Assembly (NCBI GenBank): GCA_020637555.1
Contig: JACKKF010000007.1
Coordinates: 82,616-146,615 of the forward strand
Length of the DNA stretch: 64,000 nucleotides
Source of the DNA: Rhodobacter sp.
GTDB lineage: Bacteria; Pseudomonadota; Alphaproteobacteria; Rhodobacterales; Rhodobacteraceae
Reading direction: 5' to 3'
Shown: in pieces, positions 1-7,766 of the stretch
Position numbering within the stretch: position 1 is the stretch's first letter
Layout of the letters: each line of letters opens with the position of its first letter
Made by a program: the position numbers and the translations under genes
The notes under the pieces: generated by a model
Told to the model about the DNA's origin: nothing
The model's input: only the letters and a program-made list of their open reading frames with translations
Database searches by the model: none

Positions 1-867
1 GGCGATACCGGCCTGGGCGCCGAGGACGAGGCCGGGCTGGTCGCGGAACTGGCCGCGGTCGAGCGCGACGCCGAAAATCAGCGCCGCGCCGAGCGGCTGC
101 GCCGGGCCGCTCTGAACGACGAGGCTGACGCCTCGATGGACCGTCTGATCACGGAAACGGATTCGCATCTGTCCGGGGCCGAGGCCCAGCGCCGGCAATC
201 GACGATCTCGCATCTCAAGGCTGCGGTCGTGGCCACCCGTGCCGAGGAAGAGGCCGGTGCGGCCCGCAACCCCGAAGACGAGGAACGCGCCGAAATCGCG
301 CGCTATCGTCAGGACCTGGAGCGCACCGTGCGCCGGCCCGCCGCCGAGGGCAGCGACGATGGCACGCCGCGTCGGCCGACCCGTCCGCAGGCGCAGCGCA
401 CCGAACGCCCGCGCAATGCCCAGCCGCCGCTGGTTCTGGTCAGCGAACAGCGCATCGACCGACCGGCAAGCACTGACGGCGAATCGATCCGCCCGCGTCG
501 GATCGCCACCGGCTCGTTGGCGATGGAGGAACTGTTCGACGAGGACGCGCCGGCACCTGCAGCCCCGCGCGGCAAGGCCTTTACCGATTTCGTTGGCCCG
601 ATGCATCTGACGACGCTGGCTGAACTGACCGAGGCCGCCGCCGCCTATGTCACCCATGTCGAAGGCCTGGAGGAATTCACCCGGCCGCAGGTCATGCGCC
701 ACGTCGTTGCCACGGGCCAGCCGATGACCCGTTCGCGCGAGAATCTGCTGCGCACCTTTGGCACGCTGATGCGTCAGGGCACCATGCAGCGGTCGCGCCG
801 GGGTCAGTTCGAACTGGCCCGCGATTCGGAATTCGGGGAACAGGCGCGCCGCTTCGCGCAGGGCTGA
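1..867 (+). CDS. C-terminal part of an unidentified charged protein
   Basis: The reading frame is open from base 1, so the start lies outside the window and only the last 288 residues are visible. The visible part is rich in Glu, Arg and Ala, with long probably helical, coiled-coil-like stretches in the first 100 residues and an Arg/Pro-rich linker after that. The last 80 residues are more compact and may be a small folded domain (around RPQVMRHVVATGQPMTR). No catalytic motif is seen and I do not recognise the family. A strong terminator follows 20 bases after the stop, so it is the last gene of its transcript. An ATG at 136 is inside the frame and should not be taken as the start. Confidence 0.75.
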   Translation, partial: GDTGLGAEDEAGLVAELAAVERDAENQRRAERLRRAALNDEADASMDRLITETDSHLSGAEAQRRQSTISHLKAAVVATRAEEEAGAARNPEDEERAEIARYRQDLERTVRRPAAEGSDDGTPRRPTRPQAQRTERPRNAQPPLVLVSEQRIDRPASTDGESIRPRRIATGSLAMEELFDEDAPAPAAPRGKAFTDFVGPMHLTTLAELTEAAAAYVTHVEGLEEFTRPQVMRHVVATGQPMTRSRENLLRTFGTLMRQGTMQRSRRGQFELARDSEFGEQARRFAQG

Positions 868-886
868 GACACCGACGACACACAAG

Positions 887-915
887 AAAGGCGCCGCGGT
901 CGAGCGGCGCCTTTT
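887..915 (+). terminator. Bidirectional rho-independent terminator
   Basis: A perfect 11-base stem (aaaggcgccgc / gcggcgccttt) encloses a six-base loop and ends in TTTT on the + strand; the - strand has TTTCTT. It sits between two convergent genes and can serve both. Confidence 0.9.
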
Positions 916-967
916 GGCATGATCCGATCGGGTGGGTGCTGTCGCGCTTTCCGGGGTCTGGCCGGGC

Positions 968-1225
968 TCAGTCCTGGCCGGGCTCAGTCCTGGTCGGGGT
1001 CGCGTCAGGGTCGGCCTGGCCCACGCCCTTGAACACCGCCTTCAGCGGGAAGGCCCAAAGAACGCCCAATCCGACATAGATCGCCAGTTCCGCCAGGATC
1101 GGCGGACGGCCGAACAGGCGCTGGAACAGACCCATCAGGCTGACGGCCACGACGATATAGGCTGGCAGCGCGACCACCAGGATGAACAGCGACCAGCGGC
1201 GCCGGGCTTTGTAGGACAGCGCCAT
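968..1225 (-). CDS. DUF2842 small membrane protein
   Basis: An 85-residue protein beginning MALSYKARRRW with two hydrophobic segments (about residues 12-33 and 43-62) and the ending KGVGQADPDA. This matches the alphaproteobacterial DUF2842 family as I know it; its function is unknown. Its ATG overlaps the purA stop by one base, so it is probably translationally coupled to purA. The neighbour purA and the matching family pattern make the gene call secure; no role can be read from the sequence. Confidence 0.85.
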   Translation of the reverse strand: MALSYKARRRWSLFILVVALPAYIVVAVSLMGLFQRLFGRPPILAELAIYVGLGVLWAFPLKAVFKGVGQADPDATPTRTEPGQD

Positions 1226-2523
1226 CAGTCTGCGAACGGGTCGGTGACGAGGATCGTGTCATCGCGCTCGGGCGAGGTGGACAGCAGCGCCACGGGGCAC
1301 TGGATCAGCTCCTCGATCCGGCGGACGTATTTGATCGCGGCGCCCGGCAGATCGGCCCAGCTGCGCGCGCCCTCGGTCGATTCGGACCAGCCCTCGATCT
1401 CTTCGTAGATGGGTTTGCAGCGCGCCTGCTGATCGGCCGCGGTGGGCAGATAGTCCAGCCGCTTGCCGTCCAGGTCGTAGCCGACGCAGATCTTCAGCGT
1501 TTCGAACCCGTCCAGCACGTCCAGCTTGGTCAGCGCGATGCCGTTGATGCCGGAAATGGCGCAGGTCTGGCGCACCAGCGCCGCGTCGAACCAGCCGCAG
1601 CGGCGCTTGCGGCCGGTGACCGTGCCGAATTCATGCCCGCGCGTGCCCAGTCGCTCGCCGTCGGAATCGTGCAGTTCGGTCGGGAAGGGACCTTCGCCCA
1701 CGCGGGTGGTATAGGCCTTGACGATGCCCAGCACGAAGTCGATGGCATTGGGGCCCATGCCGACCCCCGTTGCCGCCTGACCGGCGATCACGTTCGACGA
1801 GGTGACATAGGGATAGGTGCCGAAGTCGATGTCCAGTAGCGACCCCTGCGCACCTTCGAACAGGATGCGTTTGCCGGCGCGGCGCATCTCGTTCATGACC
1901 TTCCAGACCGGCGCGGCGTATTGCAGGATCTGCGGCGCGATCTCGTTCAGCAGGGCGACGGTGGCATCGCGGTCGATGGGGTCCAGCCCCAGACCGGCGC
2001 GCAGCGGGTTGTGGTGCATCAGCGCCCGATCCACGCGCAGTTCCAGCGTCGCCGGGTCGGCCAGATCGGCCACACGGATCACGCGGCGGCCGACCTTGTC
2101 CTCATAGGCTGGGCCGATTCCGCGCCCGGTCGTGCCGATCTTGGCCTTGCTGTCGGCGGCCGAGGCCTCGCGCGCGCGGTCCAGTTCGCCGTGATAGGGC
2201 ATGATCAGCGGCGTGTTTTCGGCGATCATCAGCGTTTCCGGGCTGATCTGAACGCCTTGTTCGCGGATCTTGGCGATTTCGCTGACCAGGTGCCAGGGGT
2301 CCAGCACGACGCCGTTGCCGATCACCGAAAGCTTGCCGCCGCGCACCACACCCGAGGGCAGCGCGTTCAGCTTGTAGACCTTGCCGTCGATGACCAGCGT
2401 GTGGCCGGCGTTATGCCCGCCCTGAAAGCGCGCGATCACATCCGCGCGCTCGCTCAGCCAGTCGACGATCTTGCCTTTGCCCTCGTCGCCCCACTGGGCG
2501 CCCACGACAACAACATTGGCCAT
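1225..2523 (-). CDS. purA: Adenylosuccinate synthetase
   Basis: PurA (432 residues, usual length) makes adenylosuccinate from IMP, aspartate and GTP, the first committed step to AMP, in the cytoplasm. The GTP-binding loop QWGDEGKGKIVD is at residues 10-21, followed by GHNAGHT around 39, FEGAQG with LLDIDFGTYPYVTSS in the middle, and GTVTGRKRRCGW near residue 300. The start follows a good ribosome site (gggaagga on the - strand). It is cotranscribed with the DUF2842 gene downstream and is divergent from the membrane protein at 2693. Confidence 0.98.
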   Translation of the reverse strand: MANVVVVGAQWGDEGKGKIVDWLSERADVIARFQGGHNAGHTLVIDGKVYKLNALPSGVVRGGKLSVIGNGVVLDPWHLVSEIAKIREQGVQISPETLMIAENTPLIMPYHGELDRAREASAADSKAKIGTTGRGIGPAYEDKVGRRVIRVADLADPATLELRVDRALMHHNPLRAGLGLDPIDRDATVALLNEIAPQILQYAAPVWKVMNEMRRAGKRILFEGAQGSLLDIDFGTYPYVTSSNVIAGQAATGVGMGPNAIDFVLGIVKAYTTRVGEGPFPTELHDSDGERLGTRGHEFGTVTGRKRRCGWFDAALVRQTCAISGINGIALTKLDVLDGFETLKICVGYDLDGKRLDYLPTAADQQARCKPIYEEIEGWSESTEGARSWADLPGAAIKYVRRIEELIQCPVALLSTSPERDDTILVTDPFAD

Positions 2524-2692
2524 GACAGGAATCCTTCCCGGTTTGCAGAAGCCGTGCGTTCTATAGCGATGTGTGCGGTGCAGCGAAACAGTCTTTTCGC
2601 CGCGCCCGCATCAGGGACCGGGGCAGACGCCGCTCTGGACAGCGGCGCCCGGTCTTGGCACGAAAGGGACAGACAGGACGAGGAGACCTCGC

Positions 2693-3091
2693 ATGGCCAT
2701 TCTGATCCGCTGGGCGGTCGCCTTTGTGCTGCTGGCGCTGACATGGAACCCGACACGCTGGAACTATCTGCGCTGGGCCGAACAGAACTGGCAGGCACAG
2801 ATGCCTCTGGCCGTGCTGGGCGGGTTGCTGCTGCTGGTGGGCTATATCGTCTATCTGCGGGCCACGCTGCGGTCGATCGGGCCGATCGGCATGGCGCTGG
2901 TCGCGGCGGTCTTTGCGGCGCTGATCTGGGTTCTCGTCGATTGGGGGGTGCTGCGCACGGACAATTCCGTGATCAACCAGTGGCTGGCGATCGTCGCGGC
3001 CTCGCTGGTGCTGGGCATCGGATTGAGCTGGTCGATCATGCGGCGGCGAATCAGTGGTCAGGCCGATGTGGACGAGGTGGACGAGGACTAG
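2693..3091 (+). CDS. Small inner-membrane protein, DUF6524-like
   Basis: A 132-residue protein with four predicted membrane helices (roughly residues 3-15, 33-53, 62-80 and 95-115) and an acidic tail, DVDEVDED. The N-terminal pattern with TWNPTRWNYLRW resembles a conserved alphaproteobacterial family that I recall as DUF6524; the family name is from memory. The start is the ATG after GAGGAGACC; a longer reading frame begins at 2573 but has no supporting start. The next gene begins four bases after the stop, so the two are likely cotranscribed. Function unknown. Confidence 0.8.
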   Translation: MAILIRWAVAFVLLALTWNPTRWNYLRWAEQNWQAQMPLAVLGGLLLLVGYIVYLRATLRSIGPIGMALVAAVFAALIWVLVDWGVLRTDNSVINQWLAIVAASLVLGIGLSWSIMRRRISGQADVDEVDED

Positions 3092-3094
3092 CGC

Positions 3095-3478
3095 ATGCTC
3101 AGCTACCTGACCCTTGGCACGAACGATCTGACCCGCGCCGCCACCTTTTATGACGCGGTGCTGGGGGCGCTGGGGTATGTCCGGCTCGAATCGGATCCTG
3201 ACGGCTGCGGCTATGGGGTGCCCGGTGCGGATCACAGCGACTTCTGGATCAACGCGCCCTTTGACCGGCGCGCCGCCAGCGCCGGAAATGGCACCATGGC
3301 CTGTTTCGCCGCGCCGTCGCGGGCGGCGGTCGCCGCGTTTCATGCCGCCGGTCTGACCCATGGCGGCCGGGACGAGGGGGCGCCGGGTCTGCGCCCCTAT
3401 GGTCCGCATTTCTACGCCGCCTATCTGCGCGACCCCGACGGCAACAAGCTGTCGGCCGTGTGCGAGGCCGCCGCCTGA
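3095..3478 (+). CDS. VOC-family (glyoxalase/dioxygenase fold) protein
   Basis: A 127-residue single-domain protein with the vicinal oxygen chelate pattern: an N-terminal strand LSYLTLGTNDLTRAATFYD, and a C-terminal YLRDPDGNKLSAVCE that supplies the usual metal-binding Glu. Members are lactoylglutathione lyases, dioxygenases or antibiotic-binding proteins, and the substrate cannot be read here. It begins four bases after the membrane protein at 2693. Confidence 0.85.
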   Translation: MLSYLTLGTNDLTRAATFYDAVLGALGYVRLESDPDGCGYGVPGADHSDFWINAPFDRRAASAGNGTMACFAAPSRAAVAAFHAAGLTHGGRDEGAPGLRPYGPHFYAAYLRDPDGNKLSAVCEAAA

Positions 3479-3499
3479 GGAAAGGCGGGGCCAAAGGGC

Positions 3500-3528
3500 T
3501 TGCACCCTATTCCCGCTGGGCATAGATA
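3500..3528 (+). promoter_or_regulatory. Probable promoter of secG
   Basis: TTGCAC (3500-3505), a 17-base spacer and TAGATA (3523-3528) lie just upstream of secG. The same arrangement (TTGCnn, 17 bases, TAnATn) precedes pyrG and occurs at the end of the window. Confidence 0.6.
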
Positions 3529-3555
3529 GGCGCGAACCGTTGCAAAGGCCGCCCC

Positions 3556-3927
3556 ATGCAGACTGTCGTCCTGATCATCCACCTTGTCCTGGCGTTGTCG
3601 CTGATGGGCGTCGTGCTGCTTCAGCGATCGGAAGGCGGCGGTCTGGGGATCGGCGGCGGGGCCATGGGCCCGCAGGCGGGGCGCCCGCCCATGACGGGAC
3701 TGGCGAAACTGACCTGGGCCTTCGCCGCGGCGTTCATCTGCACCTCGCTGGCTCTGACGGTGATCGGTGCGTCGAATTCGGCCGAAACCTCGGTGCTGGA
3801 GAGGATCGGCGCCCCGGCGCCCGACGCCACGACGGCGCCCGCGCCGGCCACGCCTGACGTGCAACTGCCCGATGTCCAGTTGCCGCCGGCGGGTGACAGC
3901 CCGGTTCTGCCCCCGCGCGGGAACTGA
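3556..3927 (+). CDS. secG: Preprotein translocase subunit SecG
   Basis: SecG (123 residues) is an auxiliary subunit of the SecYEG channel in the inner membrane. It starts with a hydrophobic helix MQTVVLIIHLVLALSLMGVVLLQ, followed by the family hallmark RSEGGGLGIGGG, a second helix near residues 56-74, and a Pro/Ala-rich tail. The tail is longer than in many homologues, as is common in alphaproteobacteria. It lies directly upstream of pyrG, a conserved pairing in this group, but pyrG seems to have its own promoter. Confidence 0.95.
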   Translation: MQTVVLIIHLVLALSLMGVVLLQRSEGGGLGIGGGAMGPQAGRPPMTGLAKLTWAFAAAFICTSLALTVIGASNSAETSVLERIGAPAPDATTAPAPATPDVQLPDVQLPPAGDSPVLPPRGN

Positions 3928-3983
3928 GTTTCAACCTAGATTTTGGGCCTGATGGTCCGTTGACGCTGCATGTTGCGTCCGTC

Positions 3984-4012
3984 TTGCGGAACGCAGGGAC
4001 TTGGGTTATATC
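3984..4012 (+). promoter_or_regulatory. Probable promoter of pyrG
   Basis: TTGCGG (3984-3989), 17 bases, then TATATC (4007-4012), ending 53 bases before the pyrG start. Confidence 0.55.
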
Positions 4013-4065
4013 CCGACTCCCGTGATCCGTTCATTTTGGCTGCGACGAACACGGGAGTTTCCAGC

Positions 4066-5709
4066 ATGGCGCGCTATGTTTTCATCACGGGTGGCGTGGT
4101 GTCCAGCCTGGGCAAGGGGCTTGCCTCGGCCGCGCTTGGGGCGTTGTTGCAGGCGCGTGGTTTCACCGTCCGCCTGCGCAAGCTGGACCCCTATCTGAAC
4201 GTCGATCCGGGCACGATGTCGCCCTTTGAACACGGCGAGGTGTTCGTCACCGACGACGGGGCCGAGACCGACCTGGATCTTGGCCATTACGAACGTTTCA
4301 CAGGCGTCCCGGCGCGCAAGACGGATTCGATATCCTCGGGGCGGATCTATTCCAACGTGCTGGAGAAAGAGCGCCGCGGCGATTATCTGGGCAAGACCAT
4401 TCAGGTGGTTCCCCATGTGACCAACGAGATCAAGGATTTCCTCCGCATCGGCGACGACGAGGTGGATTTCATGCTCTGCGAGATCGGCGGCACGGTCGGC
4501 GACATCGAAGGCCTGCCGTTCTTCGAGGCGATCCGCCAGTTCATCCACGAGCGCCCGCGCGGCCAGTCGATCCTGATGCATCTGACGCTGCTGCCCTATC
4601 TGGCTGCCTCGGGTGAACTGAAGACGAAACCCACGCAGCACTCGGTCAAGGAGCTGCAATCCATTGGCCTGGCGCCCGATGTTCTGGTCTGCCGGTCGGA
4701 ACATCCGATCCCGGAAAAGGAACGCGCCAAGATCGCGCTGTTCTGCAACGTGCGTCCGGATGCGGTGATCCCCGCCTATGACCTGAAAACGATCTACGAG
4801 GCGCCGCTTGCCTATCACCGCGAGGGGCTGGACCAGGCGGTGCTGGATGCGTTCGGCATCACCCCTGCGCCGCGCCCGAACCTGGCGCGCTGGGAGGACG
4901 TGATGGACCGTCTGACCCATGCCGAGGGTCAGGTGCGCATTGCGGTGGTCGGCAAATACACGCAGCTCGAAGACGCCTATAAATCCATTGCCGAGGCCCT
5001 GACCCATGGCGGCATGGCGAACCGCGTCAAGGTCAAGGCCGAGTGGATCGACGCCGAGCTCTTTGAAAAGGGCGATCCCACTGCGGTGCTGGAAGGATTC
5101 CACGCCGTTCTGGTGCCCGGCGGTTTTGGCGAACGCGGGACCGAGGGCAAGATCCGCGCCGCGCAATGGGCGCGGGAAAAGAAGATCCCCTATCTGGGCA
5201 TCTGCCTGGGCATGCAGATGGCCGTGATCGAGGCCGCGCGCAATCTCGCCGGGATCGACAACGCCGGATCCGAGGAATTCGACCACGAGCGCGGCGCAAA
5301 GCGGTTCGAGCCGGTGGTCTATCACCTGAAGGAATGGGTCCAGGGCAATCATGTCGTCGAACGCAAGGTCGGCGATGACAAGGGCGGCACCATGCGGCTG
5401 GGCGCCTATGACGCCGCGCTGGATGGCGAATCGCTGGTTGCGCAGGTCTATGGCAGCACCCGGATCGAGGAGCGTCATCGCCACCGCTATGAGGTGGACA
5501 TCCGCTACCGCGACAAGCTGGAAGCCTGCGGCCTGCATTTTTCGGGCATGTCGCCCGACGGCCGCCTGCCCGAGATCGTCGAACATCGCGATCACCCGTG
5601 GTTCATCGGTGTGCAGTTCCACCCCGAACTGAAATCGAAACCCTTCAAGCCGCATCCGCTGTTCGCCGACTTCGTCCGCGCCGCGGTCGAGGTGTCGCGC
5701 CTGGTCTAG
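4066..5709 (+). CDS. pyrG: CTP synthase
   Basis: PyrG (547 residues) converts UTP to CTP using ATP and glutamine. The synthetase half begins MARYVFITGGVVSSLGKG (ATP loop) and contains LDPYLNVDPGTMSPFEHGEVF. The glutamine amidotransferase half has the oxyanion region VPGGFGERG, the nucleophile Cys in LGICLGMQMAV, and the His/Glu pair in GVQFHPELKS. The start is the ATG at 4066; the reading frame extends upstream to 3970, but that part shows no homology to the family. The stop overlaps the convergent gene at 5706 by four bases. Confidence 0.98.
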   Translation: MARYVFITGGVVSSLGKGLASAALGALLQARGFTVRLRKLDPYLNVDPGTMSPFEHGEVFVTDDGAETDLDLGHYERFTGVPARKTDSISSGRIYSNVLEKERRGDYLGKTIQVVPHVTNEIKDFLRIGDDEVDFMLCEIGGTVGDIEGLPFFEAIRQFIHERPRGQSILMHLTLLPYLAASGELKTKPTQHSVKELQSIGLAPDVLVCRSEHPIPEKERAKIALFCNVRPDAVIPAYDLKTIYEAPLAYHREGLDQAVLDAFGITPAPRPNLARWEDVMDRLTHAEGQVRIAVVGKYTQLEDAYKSIAEALTHGGMANRVKVKAEWIDAELFEKGDPTAVLEGFHAVLVPGGFGERGTEGKIRAAQWAREKKIPYLGICLGMQMAVIEAARNLAGIDNAGSEEFDHERGAKRFEPVVYHLKEWVQGNHVVERKVGDDKGGTMRLGAYDAALDGESLVAQVYGSTRIEERHRHRYEVDIRYRDKLEACGLHFSGMSPDGRLPEIVEHRDHPWFIGVQFHPELKSKPFKPHPLFADFVRAAVEVSRLV

Positions 5710-6542
5710 ATCGCACCCAGAAGCGCCGCCTCATGCCCGAGGCCCAGGATCCAGCCTTCCTCGGCCAGGGCGGGAAAGACGGGCGCGGCCAGAAGCGGCG
5801 CCAGGGACGGCAGGGCGCCCAGCGCACGGGCCAGAAGCGTCACCTGAACCTGGTCCTTCACGATGCCGGGACCCAGGCGCGCGTTGACTGCCGGCGCAAT
5901 CAGGGTGGGGAACACTTCGGCCAGAACGACGGGGCGGGGGACGGGCTGAAACGGCCAGACGGCAATCTGGTCGGGAAAGGCGCGGCACAGGCGCGAAAGC
6001 GCCGCTATGCCGGTCAGGGTTTGCGATCCCACCGCCCCGGCGCCCCCCAGTTTCCAGACCGATTGTGCCCCCGTCGCCGCCCGGTCGCAGGCGCGCAGCT
6101 CTGCAAGACCATGGCCATGGCGCTGCCGGCCCTTGCGCGGCAGATGCGGCAGGTCCCGTGGGGACGGGTTGAACCAGAACGGTCCGACCCCGGGCAGGCG
6201 GGCGTTGATCTCGGCGGCAAGGGCCAGCCGGTTCGAGCGGTTGTCGATCCCGTCCGTCAGATGCGCGCCCAGCCAGTCCCAGACCGCCATCGCCCGCGCC
6301 TGTCCGGTCAACGCCTGCGCAAAACCCTGCGGATAGCCAAAGGCGAAATCGGCCCCGATCAGCAGGGTTTCGTTCGCCTCCAGCGTGTCGCGCACCAGCC
6401 GGTGCAGCAAGTCCAGCGCGGCTGCCCGGGTTGGCGGGTTCCAGCTTTGCCCGTCGTTCAGCCCCAGCCAGATCGAATCCTTGCCGCGCCGGGGGCGGTT
6501 CGCCGCGGACCAGTCCAGCACCGCGATGCGGTCAAAGGTCAC
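5706..6542 (-). CDS. Conserved protein downstream of mobA, possible RNase H-like fold
   Basis: A 278-residue protein starting with GTG, whose start overlaps the mobA stop (GTGA), so it is translationally coupled to mobA. The N-terminal IAVLDWSAANRPRRGKDS resembles the first strand of DUF429-type, RNase H-like proteins, and an acidic GADFAFGYP follows near residue 63. That fold assignment is weak. The coupling suggests a role near molybdopterin cofactor assembly, which is inference. The end overlaps pyrG by four bases on the opposite strand. Confidence 0.7.
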   Translation of the reverse strand: MTFDRIAVLDWSAANRPRRGKDSIWLGLNDGQSWNPPTRAAALDLLHRLVRDTLEANETLLIGADFAFGYPQGFAQALTGQARAMAVWDWLGAHLTDGIDNRSNRLALAAEINARLPGVGPFWFNPSPRDLPHLPRKGRQRHGHGLAELRACDRAATGAQSVWKLGGAGAVGSQTLTGIAALSRLCRAFPDQIAVWPFQPVPRPVVLAEVFPTLIAPAVNARLGPGIVKDQVQVTLLARALGALPSLAPLLAAPVFPALAEEGWILGLGHEAALLGAI

Positions 6543-7120
6543 AGCCGTGCCTCGGCTTCGGCCAGATCGGCGGGGGTGTTCACGTTGAAGAACGGGTCGG
6601 GCCGTTCGGACCAGACAACGGTTTGCGCCCCGTGTTCGGTGGCCCAGCGGCCGACCTTGTGCTCGCCCTCGGCCAACGCGCGCCTGAGGTCGTCACGCAG
6701 GGCGACCGGCCACAGGGCGACCGTGGGGTGACGCCGCATCCGGCCCTGCGCATCGGGACTGGCGGCCATCGCAAAACCTGCCGGTGTCAGCCGCGCGGCC
6801 AGATCGGCCGGGGCAAAGGGTGTGTCGGCTGCCAGGCTCACGACCCCGCCCGCACCCGCTGAGGCGGCCCAGTCCATCGCCGCAAGCACACCGGCCAGCG
6901 GCCCGGGGTAGCCGGGCACCGAATCGGCCAGAACCGGCAGGCCGAACCCCGCCAGGCGCGCGGGTTCGCCATTCGCGCTGATCGCGATCCGGTCCACCTG
7001 CGGCGCCAGCCGCTGAAGGCAATGCGCCAGCATGGGCCGCCCGCCCAAGGGCAGCAGCGCCTTGTCTGCGCCGCCCATCCGCGTGCCCAGCCCGCCTGCC
7101 AGAACAATCCCCACGATCAT
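6539..7120 (-). CDS. mobA: Molybdenum cofactor guanylyltransferase
   Basis: MobA (193 residues) adds GMP to molybdopterin to make the guanine dinucleotide cofactor. It has the nucleotidyltransferase loop LAGGLGTRMGGADKALLPL at residues 6-24, a DSVPGYPGPLAG segment, SLAADTPF (metal-binding Asp), and FFNVNTPADL near the end. The start at 7120 has a GGGGAAAG ribosome site; the frame extends to 7171 without support. Msr-type and other periplasmic molybdoenzymes (msrP is in this window) need molybdopterin cofactors, although MsrP itself uses the non-dinucleotide form. Confidence 0.93.
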   Translation of the reverse strand: MIVGIVLAGGLGTRMGGADKALLPLGGRPMLAHCLQRLAPQVDRIAISANGEPARLAGFGLPVLADSVPGYPGPLAGVLAAMDWAASAGAGGVVSLAADTPFAPADLAARLTPAGFAMAASPDAQGRMRRHPTVALWPVALRDDLRRALAEGEHKVGRWATEHGAQTVVWSERPDPFFNVNTPADLAEAEARL

Positions 7121-7185
7121 CGTCTTTCCCCTGCGTTGCGGGCAGGCTATCAGGGCCCGAGACCGGAACATAGGGGGGCGGGCGC

Positions 7186-7698
7186 ATGAGCGCGCTGGGT
7201 TACGTCATCGCCGAGGCGCGCGGCGCGGGCGACCGATTGCTGGCCGACGTCGCCGCACGCCTGTCAGCCGAGGGGTGGCGGCTGTCCGGTGTCGTGCAGG
7301 TGAACACCGACCGCCCGGGGTCACGCCGCTGCGACATGGACCTGCGTGTCCTTGGCCGAGGCGAGGTCGTGCGCATCAGTCAGGCGCTGGGTGAGGCCAG
7401 CCAGGGATGCCGTCTGGATCCCGAGGGCCTGGAAACCGCCGTCGCGCTGGTCGAAACCACCATGGCGCCCCTGCCGCGGCTGCTGATCCTGAACAAGTTC
7501 GGCAAGGCCGAGGTCGAAGGCCGGGGTTTTCGCGCCCTGATCGGCGAGGCGCTGGCCCAGGGCGTGCCGGTCCTGCTGGGCCTCAAGCGGGACAATCTGC
7601 CCGGGTTCGAGGCCTTTGCGCAGGGCCTGGGGCAGCCCGTGGCGGCCGATCTGCCCTCGGTTCTGGCCTGGTGCCGGACGCAGCCGGCAGAAATCTGA
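7186..7698 (+). CDS. DUF2478 protein (predicted nucleoside-triphosphatase, molybdenum-linked)
   Basis: A 170-residue protein starting MSALGYVIAEARGAGDRLLADVAARL, the pattern of the DUF2478 family, with LILNKFGKAEVEGRGFRALI in the middle and VLLGLKRDNLPGF later. The family is often found beside molybdenum uptake or cofactor genes and resembles THEP1-like NTPases, but a Walker A loop is not clearly preserved here. It is divergent from mobA with 65 bases between the starts. The precise function is unknown. Confidence 0.8.
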   Translation: MSALGYVIAEARGAGDRLLADVAARLSAEGWRLSGVVQVNTDRPGSRRCDMDLRVLGRGEVVRISQALGEASQGCRLDPEGLETAVALVETTMAPLPRLLILNKFGKAEVEGRGFRALIGEALAQGVPVLLGLKRDNLPGFEAFAQGLGQPVAADLPSVLAWCRTQPAEI

Positions 7699-7707
7699 CG
7701 CCGCCCC

Positions 7708-7738
7708 TTGACCTTCCAGTTACTGGAAGCCTCATATT
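7708..7738 (+). promoter_or_regulatory. CueR-type copper-responsive promoter
   Basis: TTGACC (7708-7713) and CATATT (7733-7738) are separated by 19 bases, the overlong spacing typical of MerR-family promoters. The spacer holds a perfect 8-1-8 inverted repeat, CTTCCAGTTACTGGAAG (7713-7729). CueR, encoded just downstream of copA, is the expected activator. Confidence 0.93.
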
Positions 7739-7766
7739 GCGCAGGACCTGAGAACAGGAGGTCCCG

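Noticed and set aside
4006..5655. A 549-residue open frame on the - strand opposite pyrG
   Set aside because: Antisense shadow of pyrG with no family signal.
5598..6731. A 377-residue + strand frame downstream of pyrG
   Set aside because: Opposite to two coupled genes (mobA and its partner); codon pattern is that of a shadow frame.
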